A stretch of 64,000 nucleotides of DNA from Glandiceps talaboti (GCF_964340395.1 NC_135562.1:18929126-18993125); one strand, 5' to 3'. Positions 27,007 through 39,013 are shown, counted from the stretch's first letter. The notes: generated by a model from the letters alone, not told the origin. Made by a program: numbers and translations.

Positions 27007-28045
27007 ATATCACTTTCAGATAAATACACAAATACACGTGATTTGTATTTTGAAGAGGTTTCTGATCCAAAGGACACCAAAGGGAATATTTGCAAATTGA
27101 TCAGGTTTCGATATGCAGTAAAGCAAATTTTCACAAAGTTTACAACATGACATCAATTCAACTGAATAATGACAGCAGCATATTTCTAAATTTCAATTTA
27201 TGGAATGAGATGAGCCGTACTTTACTTTCATCCTGTCCTTCCAAGTTATGCATGTTCCGTGTAACGGCTATTATTACACATTTTATTAGGAAGAACCGGT
27301 GATTTATAATTTCGCTATGTACAGCTCCTTGAAATTATTACACATGTGACAATTACTTCCAAGTTTAAAGGTTTTCATAGAATTATAATTATTGACAATT
27401 TTTACAACGCAACAAAAGATTTCTTCCCCAGGAAATGTATTTGTGTCGAGAATAGGTTTCCTATATTTTTCTTGTCCCACCACCCCTCCCCTTCCTCCCC
27501 TCCTATCCCTAATCAATATTCTTATGGTAGACGCACATATGAGGCTGGATCAAATCATTAGCTGTACCAGTTCGTACTCATCATGTATTGTTTTATATCA
27601 AAAGCTATTTATAAAGTATTCGATTCATTGATGCGTGCTAAATCGTTATTAGCTTTTGGCAAATTGCCACCTGTCAGTTTGAACAGATATATAAATGACT
27701 ATGAATGATGAAATAACATCATTTTTGACGTCGAAAAAATTGTGTCAATAAATTATTTATATATACCACATTTGAATATTAGTTGAGTGTTCTGTATACG
27801 GTTAATAGTGATTAACCGTGCTCCAGCAAGTTGAATGGGTACTGCAGAATAGCTTTTCAAAATAAATCCTTCAAGTTCCGGCATATGTTCTTACACTTTT
27901 TACGGTTGATTCGCTAAATAGGTTTACTATATAACAGATGCGCAAGCAGTAGAGTGTATTCACTGTACTTTTTATAAAAAACGCACGGGGATATTTGGCT
28001 CATTTTTGTATCATTCGCAACCTATATTTTTTAATTTTTTTAAAG

Positions 28046-28160
28046 GAATTACGATGTAGGGTATGAAATGGCCAAACAAGCATGTGACAAAAACAATAAG
28101 TTACCCGGTACACTTTTGGCATTCCATAAATCGAAATCGCAACTAAGGCAATGTGTTTGA
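28046..28160 (+). CDS. unidentified spliced gene, last visible exon
   Basis: Preceded by a strong acceptor (TTTAATTTTTTTAAAG). The first base completes a glycine codon begun at 24488, after which it reads NYDVGYEMAKQACDKNNKLP, then GTLLAFHKSKSQLRQCV and TGA at 28158-28160. The stop lies about 50 bases from the splice donor of VIAAT exon 1 on the other strand. No AATAAA follows before the VIAAT exon begins, so either the 3' UTR overlaps VIAAT exon 1 in antisense or the exon ends earlier at the possible donor CCCG|GTACAC (28107) and more exons follow. Function unknown. Confidence 0.5.
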
Positions 28161-28210
28161 TCTGGTGAAAGGTCTGCCAGTTATTTAGAATGGGAAAAGG
28201 GTCACATTAC

Positions 28211-28549
28211 CTGTATAGCGTTGGTTACGTTCCATCCAGCATCCCACACAGATATTGTTTTCCTTGCAATTGGTTCATTGCTACCTTCAATTTTATTAAC
28301 TGGTTTGTTGTCTTGGGGGAGCGATCCGTTCATTTCCAATCCTTTCTCGGCGGCATCGCCGTCGTTAATCACGTCGCCATCTGTACCATCTTCTTTGAAC
28401 ACTGTCATTTCCGTCTTATCATGCTGTGCAAAATGCAGACGTTCTTCTTCATCATCTCTACGGAAGGGAAGATACCTCCTGGCTGCGGTTCCCGCATCAG
28501 CCAGTCTACGAGAAGCCGTGGTGGCAGCGCTAGCTACTGCGTGCATCAT
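28211..28549 (-). CDS. SLC32A1: vesicular inhibitory amino acid transporter (VIAAT/VGAT), exon 1
   Basis: VIAAT loads GABA and glycine into synaptic vesicles by proton exchange and belongs to the amino acid/auxin permease superfamily. This exon encodes 113 residues, the cytosolic N-terminal tail up to the first membrane segment. The decisive part is the end: ISVWDAGWNVTNAIQ closely resembles the vertebrate ITAWEAGWNVTNAIQ just before transmembrane helix 1. It is followed by the donor CAG|GTAATG, so the intron falls immediately after the conserved glutamine; from memory the human gene also has an intron close to this point. The rest of the tail (RRYLPFRRDDEEERLHF and an Asp/Glu/Asn-rich stretch) is variable between animals, as expected. 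The start is the first of two adjacent ATGs, and an in-frame TAA lies 18 bases upstream (28568-28570). No membrane segment is encoded here, and the second exon was not found in the window. Confidence 0.9.
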
Positions 28550-29160
28550 AGTTGATTGAAGTTTGTCTTAGTTCGTGCACACGCTGAACATTCCGGAACA
28601 ACTCTCCACAACACGTCTTCGATTTGCTTTATATGTGGATACACTCCACTGCAATTTAAAGAAGAAATACCACAAACTAAACAATGCTTTCAGAGTTTCC
28701 GGTGCGAGTGGGTGGATATATAAGACATATATGTCGCCACGCACACTGAAAGAATAAATGAAGAGATGAGATTGTTATATAGACCGCGTAACGAAGCATA
28801 TGATTAACCAACCGCCTCTATACATACACGGTACCATATAATTGCCCCGTGTAGTTGTCACTATCTTACATAAACGACAACCTTCGCACAGACGTTCTCC
28901 GTCGTTCTTATCGTTTCAAGAGACACGCACTGCGGTTTGAAAGTAGATACTCGCTGCATCAGTTCCCGACTTCAAATATAGAAAAATCCATCGTACACTA
29001 GAAAGTGCAAGTTATCACGTTTTCGTCACCCAAGAAGGGTCTGACACTGATTGCGGGGAGAATTTCAACCAATCAGATCCCAAGGGAACACTGTTCGATC
29101 GGGTGAATCTTAACATACCTAAGGAGTCCCAGTCAGGAGTTTCGATTTACCAATCAATAA
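28550..29160 (-). promoter_or_regulatory. presumed VIAAT 5' region
   Basis: Upstream of the VIAAT start on the minus strand. A TATA-like TCTATATAA is at 28776-28784, another AT-rich TATATATCC near 28713-28722, and a CCAAT motif on the plus strand at 29069-29073. A splice-acceptor-like TTATTCTTTCAG on the minus strand near 28750 could mean that a non-coding first exon exists further upstream. Role inferred from position only. Confidence 0.3.
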
Positions 29161-30221
29161 CCAGTGTTAATCATTCCGGTTTGCAAAATGCCAACCGAAG
29201 CAAACTGTTTCCTAGCTTTGATTTTATTTGTAAGGGTAGATGAATTAATTCAACAAGATTTGAAATGTACGGCTAATTACAAAGTAATGCGCGGAGAAAA
29301 GAATTCATCACCTAACATAAACGTTCAAATGACAGGAATTTGTGAAAATTGTAACATTTAAATCAGTAACATTTAAATCAGGATACTCCACTTGAGGGTC
29401 ATAAGCAGAAGGAAGAGGCTTTTTACGACACGAAGTTGATCGAAATACTTTACTATACAGTCAAGTCGATAAGCTTGATTTGTAACATTGAGAAATTATT
29501 TTTAGGCAAATTGTTAGGTTTTGCAATTATCGATATGTCTACACGATACCGAACTACAGTGTACTGGGTTGCTGTAATACTGGTCTGATCGATTGTTTAG
29601 TCAACAGCTGGTTAATAAACGTTGTCGTGTTCTATATACTCTTCGGCGTTGACTAAAACACAGCCTTTTCATTCGTTCTTCTGTCTTTTCTGTTTAAATG
29701 ATTGAAGAGTGTAAACAATTTCTGCTTTAATTCGCTACCTTAAATAGTCTAGATGTAAACGTAATTAAAGCCTTTTCTAAACAAAGTCTACGTGCACATA
29801 CTATGAAGGGTACTGTTTACCGAAGGTGTGGAAAATGCACTTTCGACTCATCCAACTCCGAATCATCATTTCGCAAAAAGAACGAAAATATTCTTCATGA
29901 TTTGTCTAGCTCGATAAATACCTTACTGGCATTGTTACATTTTATTGTCTGGCACGACAAGAGTTGGCACAATATCGTTACATTTCAATCAGTGATATCC
30001 GAAAAGGGCATACATGTACAGTATGTTGTTACAATGTACATGGGTAGGTGATGAACTGATAAGTCCTAAAAAAATATTTCTTTTGTTTCCGGTTACCCAA
30101 CCCCACCCAGTTTTTCACTGCTGACCCTGCACCTTTTTTTTAGTATTCGAGAAGATAATAATTAAATCGCAAATATTGTGAAGTCTCGCAAGAAATAGTG
30201 GATGCAAAAATTGACATCAAC
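29161..30221. other. non-coding stretch, no gene seen
   Basis: Open frames at 29164-29361 and 29803-30051 have no known motifs or splice support. A short direct duplication (AACATTTAAATCAG, twice) is at 29356-29383. Confidence 0.5.
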
Positions 30222-30312
30222 TTAAAATGACAAAACAAAACTGTTCTTCCAATCTGTAATGGCTATACATCTGATGAGAATTCGAAGAAACCAATAACAC
30301 AGATACTATATG
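30222..30312 (-). repeat. dispersed repeat family 4, copy 1
   Basis: On the minus strand it reads GTTATTGGTTTCTTC...CTCATCAGATGTATAGCC, then ATTACAGATTGGAAGAACAG and TTTTGTTTTGTC. Apart from a six-base insertion, this matches 54085-54172, where a hexanucleotide array follows; here none does. Confidence 0.75.
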
Positions 30313-30489
30313 GAAAACAACGGAAAACATAACTATCTGAACTAGACACTCACATTTGAAAAAAAAATAAAAAAATAAAAAATCTACTTAACCCACCTAT
30401 TTAAAAATTGCGCGTAACCACACAATTGTTTTTGTTAGGCCTAAGATTATGATAGCTTGCACTAACTTAATGTAAAAAAATTAGATATT

Positions 30490-30575
30490 GGCAAAAGTTT
30501 TATTATGGCAGGCGATAAAATGTAACAATTTTAGTAGAGTTTGGTTGAGACAGGTGATATTTTGTTTCAAGCGCA
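30490..30575 (-). mobile_element. foldback element family 3, single arm
   Basis: Contains AGGCGATAAAATGTAACAAT, AGTAGAGTTTGGTTGAGACA and GGTGATATTTTGTTTCAAG. Aligned without gaps in this order, these match the reverse complement of the left end of the element at 63357-63790. Only one arm is evident, so this is a truncated copy. Confidence 0.6.
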
Positions 30576-30689
30576 CTTGCTTCCATTCATCTAAATCCGT
30601 TGTAGAAGCCTTGCTACAAAACTCGTCAACGTAGTCCTGTCTTTAAAGTTGGCCTATTGGAATTAATATTACTATAGGACGCACGACTC

Positions 30690-31060
30690 GAACGAGAGCA
30701 ACAACCAGCCTCGTTAGGCCAAGAAAAACAAGAATTGTTTTTGGTCAGTGCGCGCATCACTTAAATACCACCGCGTCGGTCTTTTTTTTTTTTGACATGT
30801 ATTTGTCCAGCCCTTGGAGTCTGCAGATCCGTGGTGAAACACAAAAATAACCTTCCCTACTTCAGTGAAGACAACTGCAGAGTGAGTCAATCATGAACAA
30901 GCAAATGACATCTGCCCCACATACACACTTGCTCTAACGTACTAAATAAAAAGAACAGTAAATGCCATAAATAGTAGATTGAGTGATAGTTTTTTTAGAG
31001 AATTGAACAGAATCGCATCGTCGCACCATTTTAGACAAACTGTCCTGACCAGAAACGATT
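30690..31060 (-). repeat. dispersed repeat family 2, copy 2
   Basis: Reverse-orientation counterpart of 6001-6250, sharing CGTTTCTGGTCAGG, GGTGCGACGATGCGATTC, CTGCAGTTGTCTTCACTGAAG, GATCTGCAGACTCC and GGCTGGACAAATAC. This copy carries about 80 extra bases between two of the shared blocks. Confidence 0.65.
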
Positions 31061-32104
31061 CCCTCTCTCTTTGTTTGGCCTAACTAGCACTATGAAATTC
31101 TACGACGTCAAACCAATCCCGACAACTTCAATCAGTGACTCTCGGTACAATTCTGTTAAAGGTATCGTTCTCCGTTTTACATATAAATCAACTGACTTGT
31201 TCCGTCATCTATTACAGAACCAATAGAATGATATTAGTGAAGCTGATCTTTCCGCCCCATTAACAATCTTGAATAATTCTAAGGTAAAACTTAATTCTTG
31301 CGATAACCGGTCATTCACCCACTCTGGCCTAACTCTTGTGGCGTCAAGTTTCATCAACTACACACGTTGTATCGAATATCTCTGCTCAGCGTCAAGCATA
31401 GAAAACTTCAAATTGAATTCAACACCCACCTCTTAATTGATAAAGCACAGTCCCGCTGACCATGGACGCCAAGAGCTACAAAAACTATATCTCATTATTA
31501 AGGAAGAGCGACATATTTAAATGGCGACTTGTTTGTTACATCACTGACAGGAAATGATGCAATGATTGACGGCGTTATGACAGATAGAGTCGCTCTTCAA
31601 CAAAGAAGGATGCGTTTGCTAAATACAATGCATAGAATATAATGCCTTCAATTGAATTTATAGCACAGTCTAGCAATTCATTACCATTTAGTGAGATGTC
31701 ATAATTTATACGTACATAATCAGTCAATTTGGCGTATTCACGTCTAAATTTTAACAAGTTTAAACATAAAATGGCAATAAATTTAAATAAAGCCGTATTT
31801 GTGGAGTAGCATTTTCACTGAATTGATTGTGAAAACTTACATCTCAAGCATCTCTAGTTTCCTGCTAAACCCTTTCAAAGTTGGATGGTTATTAGTGAAA
31901 CGTGGCATGTGCATCAACATTAAAGAATTCGTACGGAAATTTATTTATCTGCAGTACACAAATACAAAACCTACTTGAAAATGTGTAATATTTCATTGAA
32001 TGTAATAGTTTCAACGTACCATGCAGTTTAATATGTATGTCTTGGATTATTTCACGATTCGTTATTTACATCGCCAGTAACTGACACATACAAACTCAAA
32101 TATT
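31061..32104. other. non-coding stretch, no gene seen
   Basis: Near 31395-31450 a GCATAGAAAACTTCAAATTG...ACACCCACCTC segment faintly recalls the SVxxFKxxLKTHL end of LINE reverse transcriptases, but only through a frameshift, so it is not called. Confidence 0.45.
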
Positions 32105-32318
32105 ATTTTCACAACTTGTGGGTGGGCGGGTGGATGAGTGGGTTGATGAGTGGGTGGTCTGTTTGGTGGGTTTCCGGGTAACAGGATGGAAGGGTCGATC
32201 GATGGATGGATGGATGGATGGATAGATAGATATAATATGTAGGTGGGTGGATGGGTAGGTAGGCAGATAGGTAGACAGGCAGACAGACAGACAGACAGTC
32301 AGTCAGTCAGTCAGTCAG
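32105..32318 (+). repeat. degenerate compound microsatellite (GGTG/GGAT/GATA/CAGA/AGTC)
   Basis: GGTG/GATG-rich 32105-32190, (GGAT)n 32195-32223, GATA, GGTA/GGCA, (CAGA)n 32277-32296, (GTCA)n 32297-32317. Purine-rich throughout. Confidence 0.9.
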
Positions 32319-34919
32319 AAAGTGTATGCAGCACATTTCGAACATTGAGTGATTCATACAATTTCGGTGTATTCGACATTGTTTGATGCAAAGGTCAAGC
32401 AAACTTGTCGTTTAATTTGATTGTAACTGAGATTGCAGTACTTCCTATGACATTGAAGTGTGATGTGAAGTCCATTTGTAGCAAAGTGTGTGTAGTCTCA
32501 CTTCATTCCATTATCTTCTGTCGAGACGTCTAAATGTTACATCGACTTGTTGACCAAAGATATTGCTTTAAATTTCATTCAGTGGTCGAGATCTGTTTGT
32601 TCCCAGAAGAAGCCCAGATAAAAATATTTTAAGTTGTTGACAAGGACAATACGTTGCATGGCGCTTTTACAGTATGGCCATTACATTTGCTATGGCACAT
32701 AATATATATTGTACTACAGAGGCAACTTAAAACTGTACCAACACTACACGAAAAGTCAAATTTATACCCACTTTTATCCAACCTTTACCCTACCTGTGAT
32801 GCACGAAACCACCAATCTCTGTCCTTGGGTAGCACAACACACAGTACCACTGCTGACTGTCTACATCCCCAGGGAAGAAATCACCATGGGTAAATTAAGT
32901 CAAAGGTGGAACTTTGTCTAATACTCACCACATTTACATATCATCTGCTCAAGTTTTAGTGTTTTGTTACGAATATTGACTTACTTTTGATATCGTACAT
33001 TCTGCACGGTACTGTTTCGCCTGTGGGTGAACATACTTGTGTAGCTGTACGAATAATGTGGTATATTGATTTTTACGTTCGCACCCTAAAATCAGTGCCA
33101 TTAATATGATCATAATTGCAAATTGTATCTGGACTACTTATACTAGATAAATCAACCCCAAATTAACATTATACATAATGGTTAAAACTATGTTTAGTAA
33201 ATATGTTGTGGTTGTCTGAGCACACAAATAATAGTCCAGTTACAGCTACATTTGTAGTTCATGTTTAAAGGTTAACGGGCAGCATGTAAGAATGACGTCA
33301 GCGTTCACTTTGGAGATTAAAAACCTTCGGAATACCAAAACCCTATTTATTTCGCAATTCTCTTTGGAAGAATTTTTTGAGCGTCCCTAGTTACTGTCTG
33401 GGTTTTCGTAGCGTGAGACTCAGAAGTGCGTGTGGGCGAACAGGACGACTGCACTGTTGCCCTTTATGATATGTCTATGTACGGGAGATTGACTTTTTTT
33501 TCTGGGGCCTTTTACTGCTTGTGGTATTACGGAAAATCGGTGATATATAACCTTTGCTGTTTAAATGTTTTCTTTCGATTAAACTTACATCAACTCAATT
33601 GTATGTTTCCCCTTAAAGACGTTTGCACACTTTGGCATTCTTTATTGACGTATTAGTGTAAGAGTTTCGAAATTTTGATCAAATATACGAACAATCATAA
33701 ATTTGTGTCTCCTAAATCTGTCATGTTTGTATGGACTTTAAGAAGATTGTGGATTAAAAGATAAACGAGGAAGATCTGTCTGTAGAATTATTTTTAAAAA
33801 CTAAATCTTAAACTATCTTATATGTATACTTGTAACCAACAGCAGAGTTTTTATTATTTATGATAACGTCCATAGGCATCTAATGCCATACATCAAATGT
33901 TGTTTAATGACCAAAGCGATCGATATCATTATAAAAATGTTATCTCTTAATTGTAACTTTATCATCAATTTATCTATTTTGAAATTTCCATATATGTTTT
34001 TGTTGGCAGTCAAAGGTCGTAATTTACTGGAATCAACTAATGATTTATGTATGCTAAAACATCACTTTTAAGACAGGCGGTACTGTCATCATTGCGTAGA
34101 ATGTTTTCGAATTTGAACCCGATTCCTCCCAAGTATGTCAATAACTGTTAACAGCCGCCTATTTTCGCAAAATCTTCGATTTCTTTTCCTGATAATGGCA
34201 GTACCCGTAATGTCCACATAGTGTGTATTTTTGTGTTATCTAACTTTTATAATTCATTTATTTTCAAATTGTATGTCAGCGGGATCTTCGATTTATTCCA
34301 AGGAAACTATTTTTATGCTTCTCACCAGGATTATTTTGATCCAGTTTTTTTGTCATTCTATTTTACTGTCACTGATTATATCGTGTACTTCTTTGCACTT
34401 TCTAATGCGATAAAATTCATCTTTATTCATTCGAATAATAATAATCTGTCTGGATTAGCTGAAAGTGTGTTTACCGGATTAGACCAGTTGGCAATGTTGT
34501 AAGTTCTGCTTAAAGTGCATGAATTCTATTCAATTCAATTCAATAACCAATATTATAGTATTGCTTAATTCAAAGACTTGTCATTTTATACAAATAAGAA
34601 ATAAAACTTTGGAAAGAATTGTTTTAATTTTATGAATAAATGGAATCTATGTAAATACTAATGCCTCCTTCGGTGACTGGGGTTTTATGAGTAAGAAGTG
34701 TATTTGTTTCATTTGGTAATATTTTCTTTCTTTTTCTATGTATTGTGTGCTTTTTCTTTTAATTCTGAAATTATGACAAACATACTTTATCATATTTTTT
34801 AATTTTTTATTCGCAAATTAACTCTGCAGAAAGCAACCATGTGAAAAGATTAGACTGGGAGTGCATGCTTTTGTAGCACTACACAGTATACAACAGAAAT
34901 TATAATTGCGTTCAGTTTC
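32319..34919. other. non-coding stretch, no gene seen
   Basis: Several open frames of 60-90 residues, including a hydrophobic one at 34221-34502, lack splice borders or recognisable motifs. No RNA gene seen. Confidence 0.5.
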
Positions 34920-35326
34920 AATGATCAAACATGTTTGATAAGGGCAACGTTTATTTAAGACACATCAGCAAAAAAATTGAGATAAGTAACCTCTGTCTAA
35001 TTAGTGTAAGTAATAAACTGTGATGGGCGGCTGTAAATAGATCTATACTATAAACAGTGAGGACAACAGTCAAGTGACCCAGCTAAAGTGTACTTTATAA
35101 GTTTTGTTGTGCCCACTCATGTCGCTTACCACTTGCACTAATTTAATAATTAGACAGATAATACTAATGGCACTAGGATATTATCTAAGTGTTTGTTGAT
35201 GTTACCATAGATGTTGAGTGTCTCTCCAACGTCTATGATGTGTCTATTTAGCCAGATATGTTACCTATCTACATTTGTGTTGATATTACTTGATCGAACG
35301 TGGCGTTTATCAAAAAAAATTGATAG
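34920..35326. mobile_element. MITE-like element family 5, copy 1
   Basis: The left end (ATGATCAAACATGTTTGATA, then GTCTAATTAGTGTAAGTAA) matches both ends of the element at 44050-44345. The right end (ACTTGATCGAACGTGGCGTT, then TATCAAAAAAAATTGATAG) is a diverged inverted copy, and an internal AATAATTAGACAGATAATAC mirrors the left AATTAGTG block. The interior AGATCTATACTATAAACAGT is also shared with the second copy. No open frame. Confidence 0.65.
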
Positions 35327-37083
35327 TTAAAACTGAATGTAATTATCATTTCCACTATATCTAGGAAATTAGCTCTCATTTCTCTGTTTTGTTTTGTGTT
35401 TGGCACAGGATAACTTATCGTTTGATCTGTTACATCATTAACGATAGTGATCTTACTTTTCTATCAGTTTCCATTATGTGGCAGTTCTATCTACATGTAT
35501 CTACTAATAATCACTGTGACCTTTGTGTTGGCATCAACCAGTAAACAAGAACGTGGAAACCCTTTTGCTGTTTACTGTAAGGACAAATTAGTTTCAGTTT
35601 TTATTGTAGTTGATCAGTCTTCATATTCCGTCAAAGAGTTCAGCTTATTCCTTATAAATCACCGCCGTAACCTTTCAAGTCCTGAAAATTATGTTTAAAT
35701 CGAAGCAGATGCTGTTTGACATTTACGACTTGTCGTTTATCTAGTATATGTGCACACATTACACGTCACCAGTCCCACCTCTAAGCCAACTTGTTCATAC
35801 AGCATACATAAAACATTATTCCAGGACAATTGCGTCTATTCGAGAAATATTGTGAAACACGAAACTATAAGCCAAAATAGGGCTAGATACGTGTTGGTCA
35901 TACCCGGTCGTGAAAATGGTGTGAATTAAATGAGAAAGCATACAAATTTGAATACAATTTGAATAAATGGCACATGTGCTGATTCACATCAAATGAAATA
36001 TGTCGTGCCAATTAAAGGGAGGTTGATGTCACAACGATTGCGCGTTTGGAAGAATACATTATTGGAATTCAGATATAACAAGTATCGTGAAATTCGTTTT
36101 ACTGTTTTCTTTGTGTTTGGAGTATTCAACCTTATAGTTATGTCCAATGTAAACACTTTAAATGATACACGTGTTGAGATTGATTTTCTATTATTAATGT
36201 CATTCGCCATCACATTTATATTTGTTAGAATATTGATATGACTATTGAGATATGGGAAAACACTATTCATAGGATTGTGTTGTGTTAAAACAAAACCTAA
36301 TCTTTGGCAGACGAATGTTTCGCAATAAAGCATAACGATGTCACATTCGTTCAAGCAGATACGACGGCGAATCTGACGACGCCTACAACTGTGTTAGCAT
36401 CTTGGGAGACCGTGTATGCCCAGAGGAGAGTTGGCTTACACACAAAGATCATTGCAAAAAAACTGATATGACTTCGGTTTTATGTTTTCATGTCATGTAA
36501 TGTCATATCATTTGCATAACGATGGGGAGCAGAGATAAAAATGCAGTAATGAAGTAGCTAAACATTTTTCTTTTTGTTGTAAAAAGAGTATATGTCTCCA
36601 AGGAGTATAGTACGTGTATTTCTCTAGCTTGTTATTTTATGATGCACGATTTCCCGTCTTACTCTTGTCCTCTGACATGATATAAAGCACTTTGAACTTC
36701 TTCAGTAACGTCACAATTTGCTTAGGAGAGTCAATTCCGTGTGGTATGAGGTACAGATAATGGATATTCAACATTTTAGGTGTTTCCCAGGGGATAATGT
36801 TGAGTGACTGTTATATGTTGATGGGTTTGCATCTGTTCAGTTATGTTCATATACAGGAATGAGGAAGAAGAGAGTGTGGTCGGGAGAATGACAAACGGTC
36901 GTACTGAACACGAGAGGTGGACCTGACCTACGGGAACGTAGACAAAAAATGTGAAATATATAGATATCATAATAATCAGAGGGGCAAAGTTCAAGTGCGT
37001 TTACATGTATACGAGACTCAGTTACAAAAGTCAGGCAAATGCCGAAACACAACACAAACAGCGACAGATAAGCAGTACGTGAG
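35327..37083. other. non-coding stretch; unassigned open frames
   Basis: At 35989-36354 both strands are open for 80-120 residues. The plus frame has a hydrophobic C-terminal half (FVFGVFNLIVMSN, FLLLMSFAITFIFV). I see no start context, homology or splice sites, and chance openness in AT-rich DNA is the simpler explanation. Confidence 0.4.
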
Positions 37084-37112
37084 GACGTACAGACAGACAG
37101 ACGTACGTACGT

Positions 37113-37157
<45 letters not shown>
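37084..37157 (+). repeat. (ACAG)n with ACGT interruptions
   Basis: ACAG units, a (TACG)3 block at 37099-37111, then about 12 ACAG units. Confidence 0.95.
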
Positions 37158-37158
<1 letters not shown>

Positions 37159-37320
37159 GAGACTTATAAAAAGACAGTGCTATATAAGATAGAGGCTTAC
37201 ACAGAAATATGTATAGTATGGAGAAAGGAGATATACTAGAAACAACCTTGTGGAGACGAGTGAAAGATAGTTTGATCGGAATATTTCTAATGGTAATGCC
37301 TGTCATACAAAACACACTGT

Positions 37321-37595
37321 TTTATCAGCTGCTGTGTGTCATCAAGTCGTGACAAATTCAAAAGATAAAAGTTGAAGTCCTTGAATACACTTTAGTTTAA
37401 TGGCATGTACAATTGCTAAATGAAAAGCACCACTATTTTAAATGCTGCGAATACTGACGTATTTCTCGCTGTACCAAATGAAATGTTTTATCAAATGTGG
37501 AGTGTCATCAAGTCGTGACGAATTCCAATGATAAAAGTAGAAGTCCTTGAACACACTTCAGTTTAATGGCGTGTGCAATGGTCGAAGAAAAGCTT
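37321..37595 (+). repeat. diverged direct duplication, 166-bp spacing
   Basis: 37321-37427 and 37487-37595 are direct copies: GTGTCATCAAGTCGTGAC, GATAAAAGT.GAAGTCCTTG, ACACTT.AGTTTAATGGC and GAAAAGC align in order. About 60 bases between them are not repeated. No coding content. Confidence 0.85.
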
Positions 37596-37871
37596 GGAGC
37601 ATTTTGAAGTTGAATACGAATATGTTGATGCAAGCCCCTACAGCTATGCAGCATTGCTGAGAACGTACTACCTCCCTCTGTTAGACTTCCACTTCCAGCA
37701 GAATATTACAAGCATCGCTGCAGTTTCGACCATATTAGATTTTCTATAAGTTATTAAATTAAAATCGTTTTACTGATGTAAGATAATGTATACAACATAC
37801 GCATAATTGTTGGGAAGGAATATGGGGAAAGGAGTACATGTATGTTTACTAAATGTGAGACGTGGAAGAAA

Positions 37872-37909
37872 GCCGCCATCTTGGTTTCAGGTCATCGCGA
37901 GCAACCAAT
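37872..37909 (+). promoter_or_regulatory. YY1-like and CCAAT motifs
   Basis: GCCGCCATCTTGG (37872-37884) matches the YY1 consensus, and ACCAATCAG (37904-37912) is a CCAAT box 20 bases away. The combination is common in animal core promoters, but no first exon is identified beside it. Confidence 0.25.
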
Positions 37910-38391
37910 CAGAAAGGATGAAATCAAATATGGCTGCCACTGGAGGCAGTTATGTATGGTGTCGATGCGAAGGAGCTTTTTTTTTTGATGTCGAATGCCA
38001 TTATATTTCCTTAAAGAGATGTTTATAATCAAACAAATCATACATCGTTTTAAGTTAGTGACGTGTTTAAATGATAGATATATACAAATTAGAAACAGTT
38101 AGAGGTAAAATTAATTCGGTAGAATACGAAATTAGCCACACGTGCATTTTCCGTTTAGCACCGAATGTTTGCTCACTGAGGAGACACAGCCGTTCTTGTA
38201 ATATTTATTTCAAATTACTGTACTAACTTTTAGTGAACGATTCTACCAAATAATTCATACACGGAAAATCAACATGTAATTACTATATCAAACACATAAA
38301 GTCAGACTAAACTGCCATTCCTATGAATAAAATGCCAACCCTTTTGTAACTGTCATGAATTATCGAAAAGCCGATATCGTTAATGAGTCAA

Positions 38392-38432
38392 ACCATAGAC
38401 AGTAGAGGGTCTCCTCCTCTACTGTCTATGGT
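38392..38432. repeat. perfect 17-bp-stem hairpin
   Basis: ACCATAGACAGTAGAGG and its exact reverse complement are separated by seven bases. It could be a relic of a foldback element or a small hairpin RNA stem; the stem is shorter than usual for a microRNA precursor. Confidence 0.85.
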
Positions 38433-38989
38433 CAAACTTACATTACTTGAACTATTTGACATGCGCATTAAATTTGTTCGCATCAAATCTGCATCACAAT
38501 CCGTACAGCTAAATGTGTTGTTTACAATGTAGTCTGTAAATAAATTGTACATTGTTTACAGAATTATTCACAATACATGAGAAGAATAAACTCAGTGTAC
38601 ATGAAAACTGTTGGGTTAACGGAACGTTTCATAGAACTGGGCGATTTGTACAAAATAATATGAGCAATACATTATTAATTATTACACGGATGGTTACATA
38701 AGAACATTGACATTATTAAATAACATGAGCTGCAATAGGACAGGTTCAAGAGTCGTATGGCTATATTTCATATTGTTGGTTTTCTTGGCTTGGTTTTTCT
38801 GTGTTTAAAAATAATGCTATATGACTGACGCGTACACCATCGCCAAATTTCTGTTTACGTTCGTTAAAATACATCAAAGTGCATTTCCGATTAAGGTAAT
38901 ATGACATTCATAGAGTTTCAACGTAGTGTAGGAGTGTGTGTGATTTTTGAAAATAGTTTCAACATATTACAGCGCCTTTTAAGGTGACT

Positions 38990-39013
38990 GTTCTCTCTCT
39001 GTCTCTCTGTCTC

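Larger units (their letters stand above)
24489..28045. other. intron of the unidentified gene, with arrays and a repeat
   Basis: If the exon chain is right, this is a 3.6-kb intron. It holds (TA)n arrays at 26296-26367, 26388-26420 and 26760-26850, a (CATA)n array at 26942-27006, and copy 6 of repeat family 1. I see no further in-phase exon, although one could be missed. Confidence 0.45.

Noticed and set aside
28190-28559. Two plus-strand open frames over 110 codons
   Set aside because: They are antisense shadows of VIAAT exon 1, whose frame is supported by homology and a splice donor.
31395-31450. Possible third LINE fragment (SIENFK...THL)
   Set aside because: Requires a frameshift within 15 residues and lacks the YGERAFS/LWNS block upstream.
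35989-36354. 121-codon minus and 82-codon plus open frames with hydrophobic stretches
   Set aside because: Simultaneous openness on both strands of AT-rich DNA, no homology, no splice sites.
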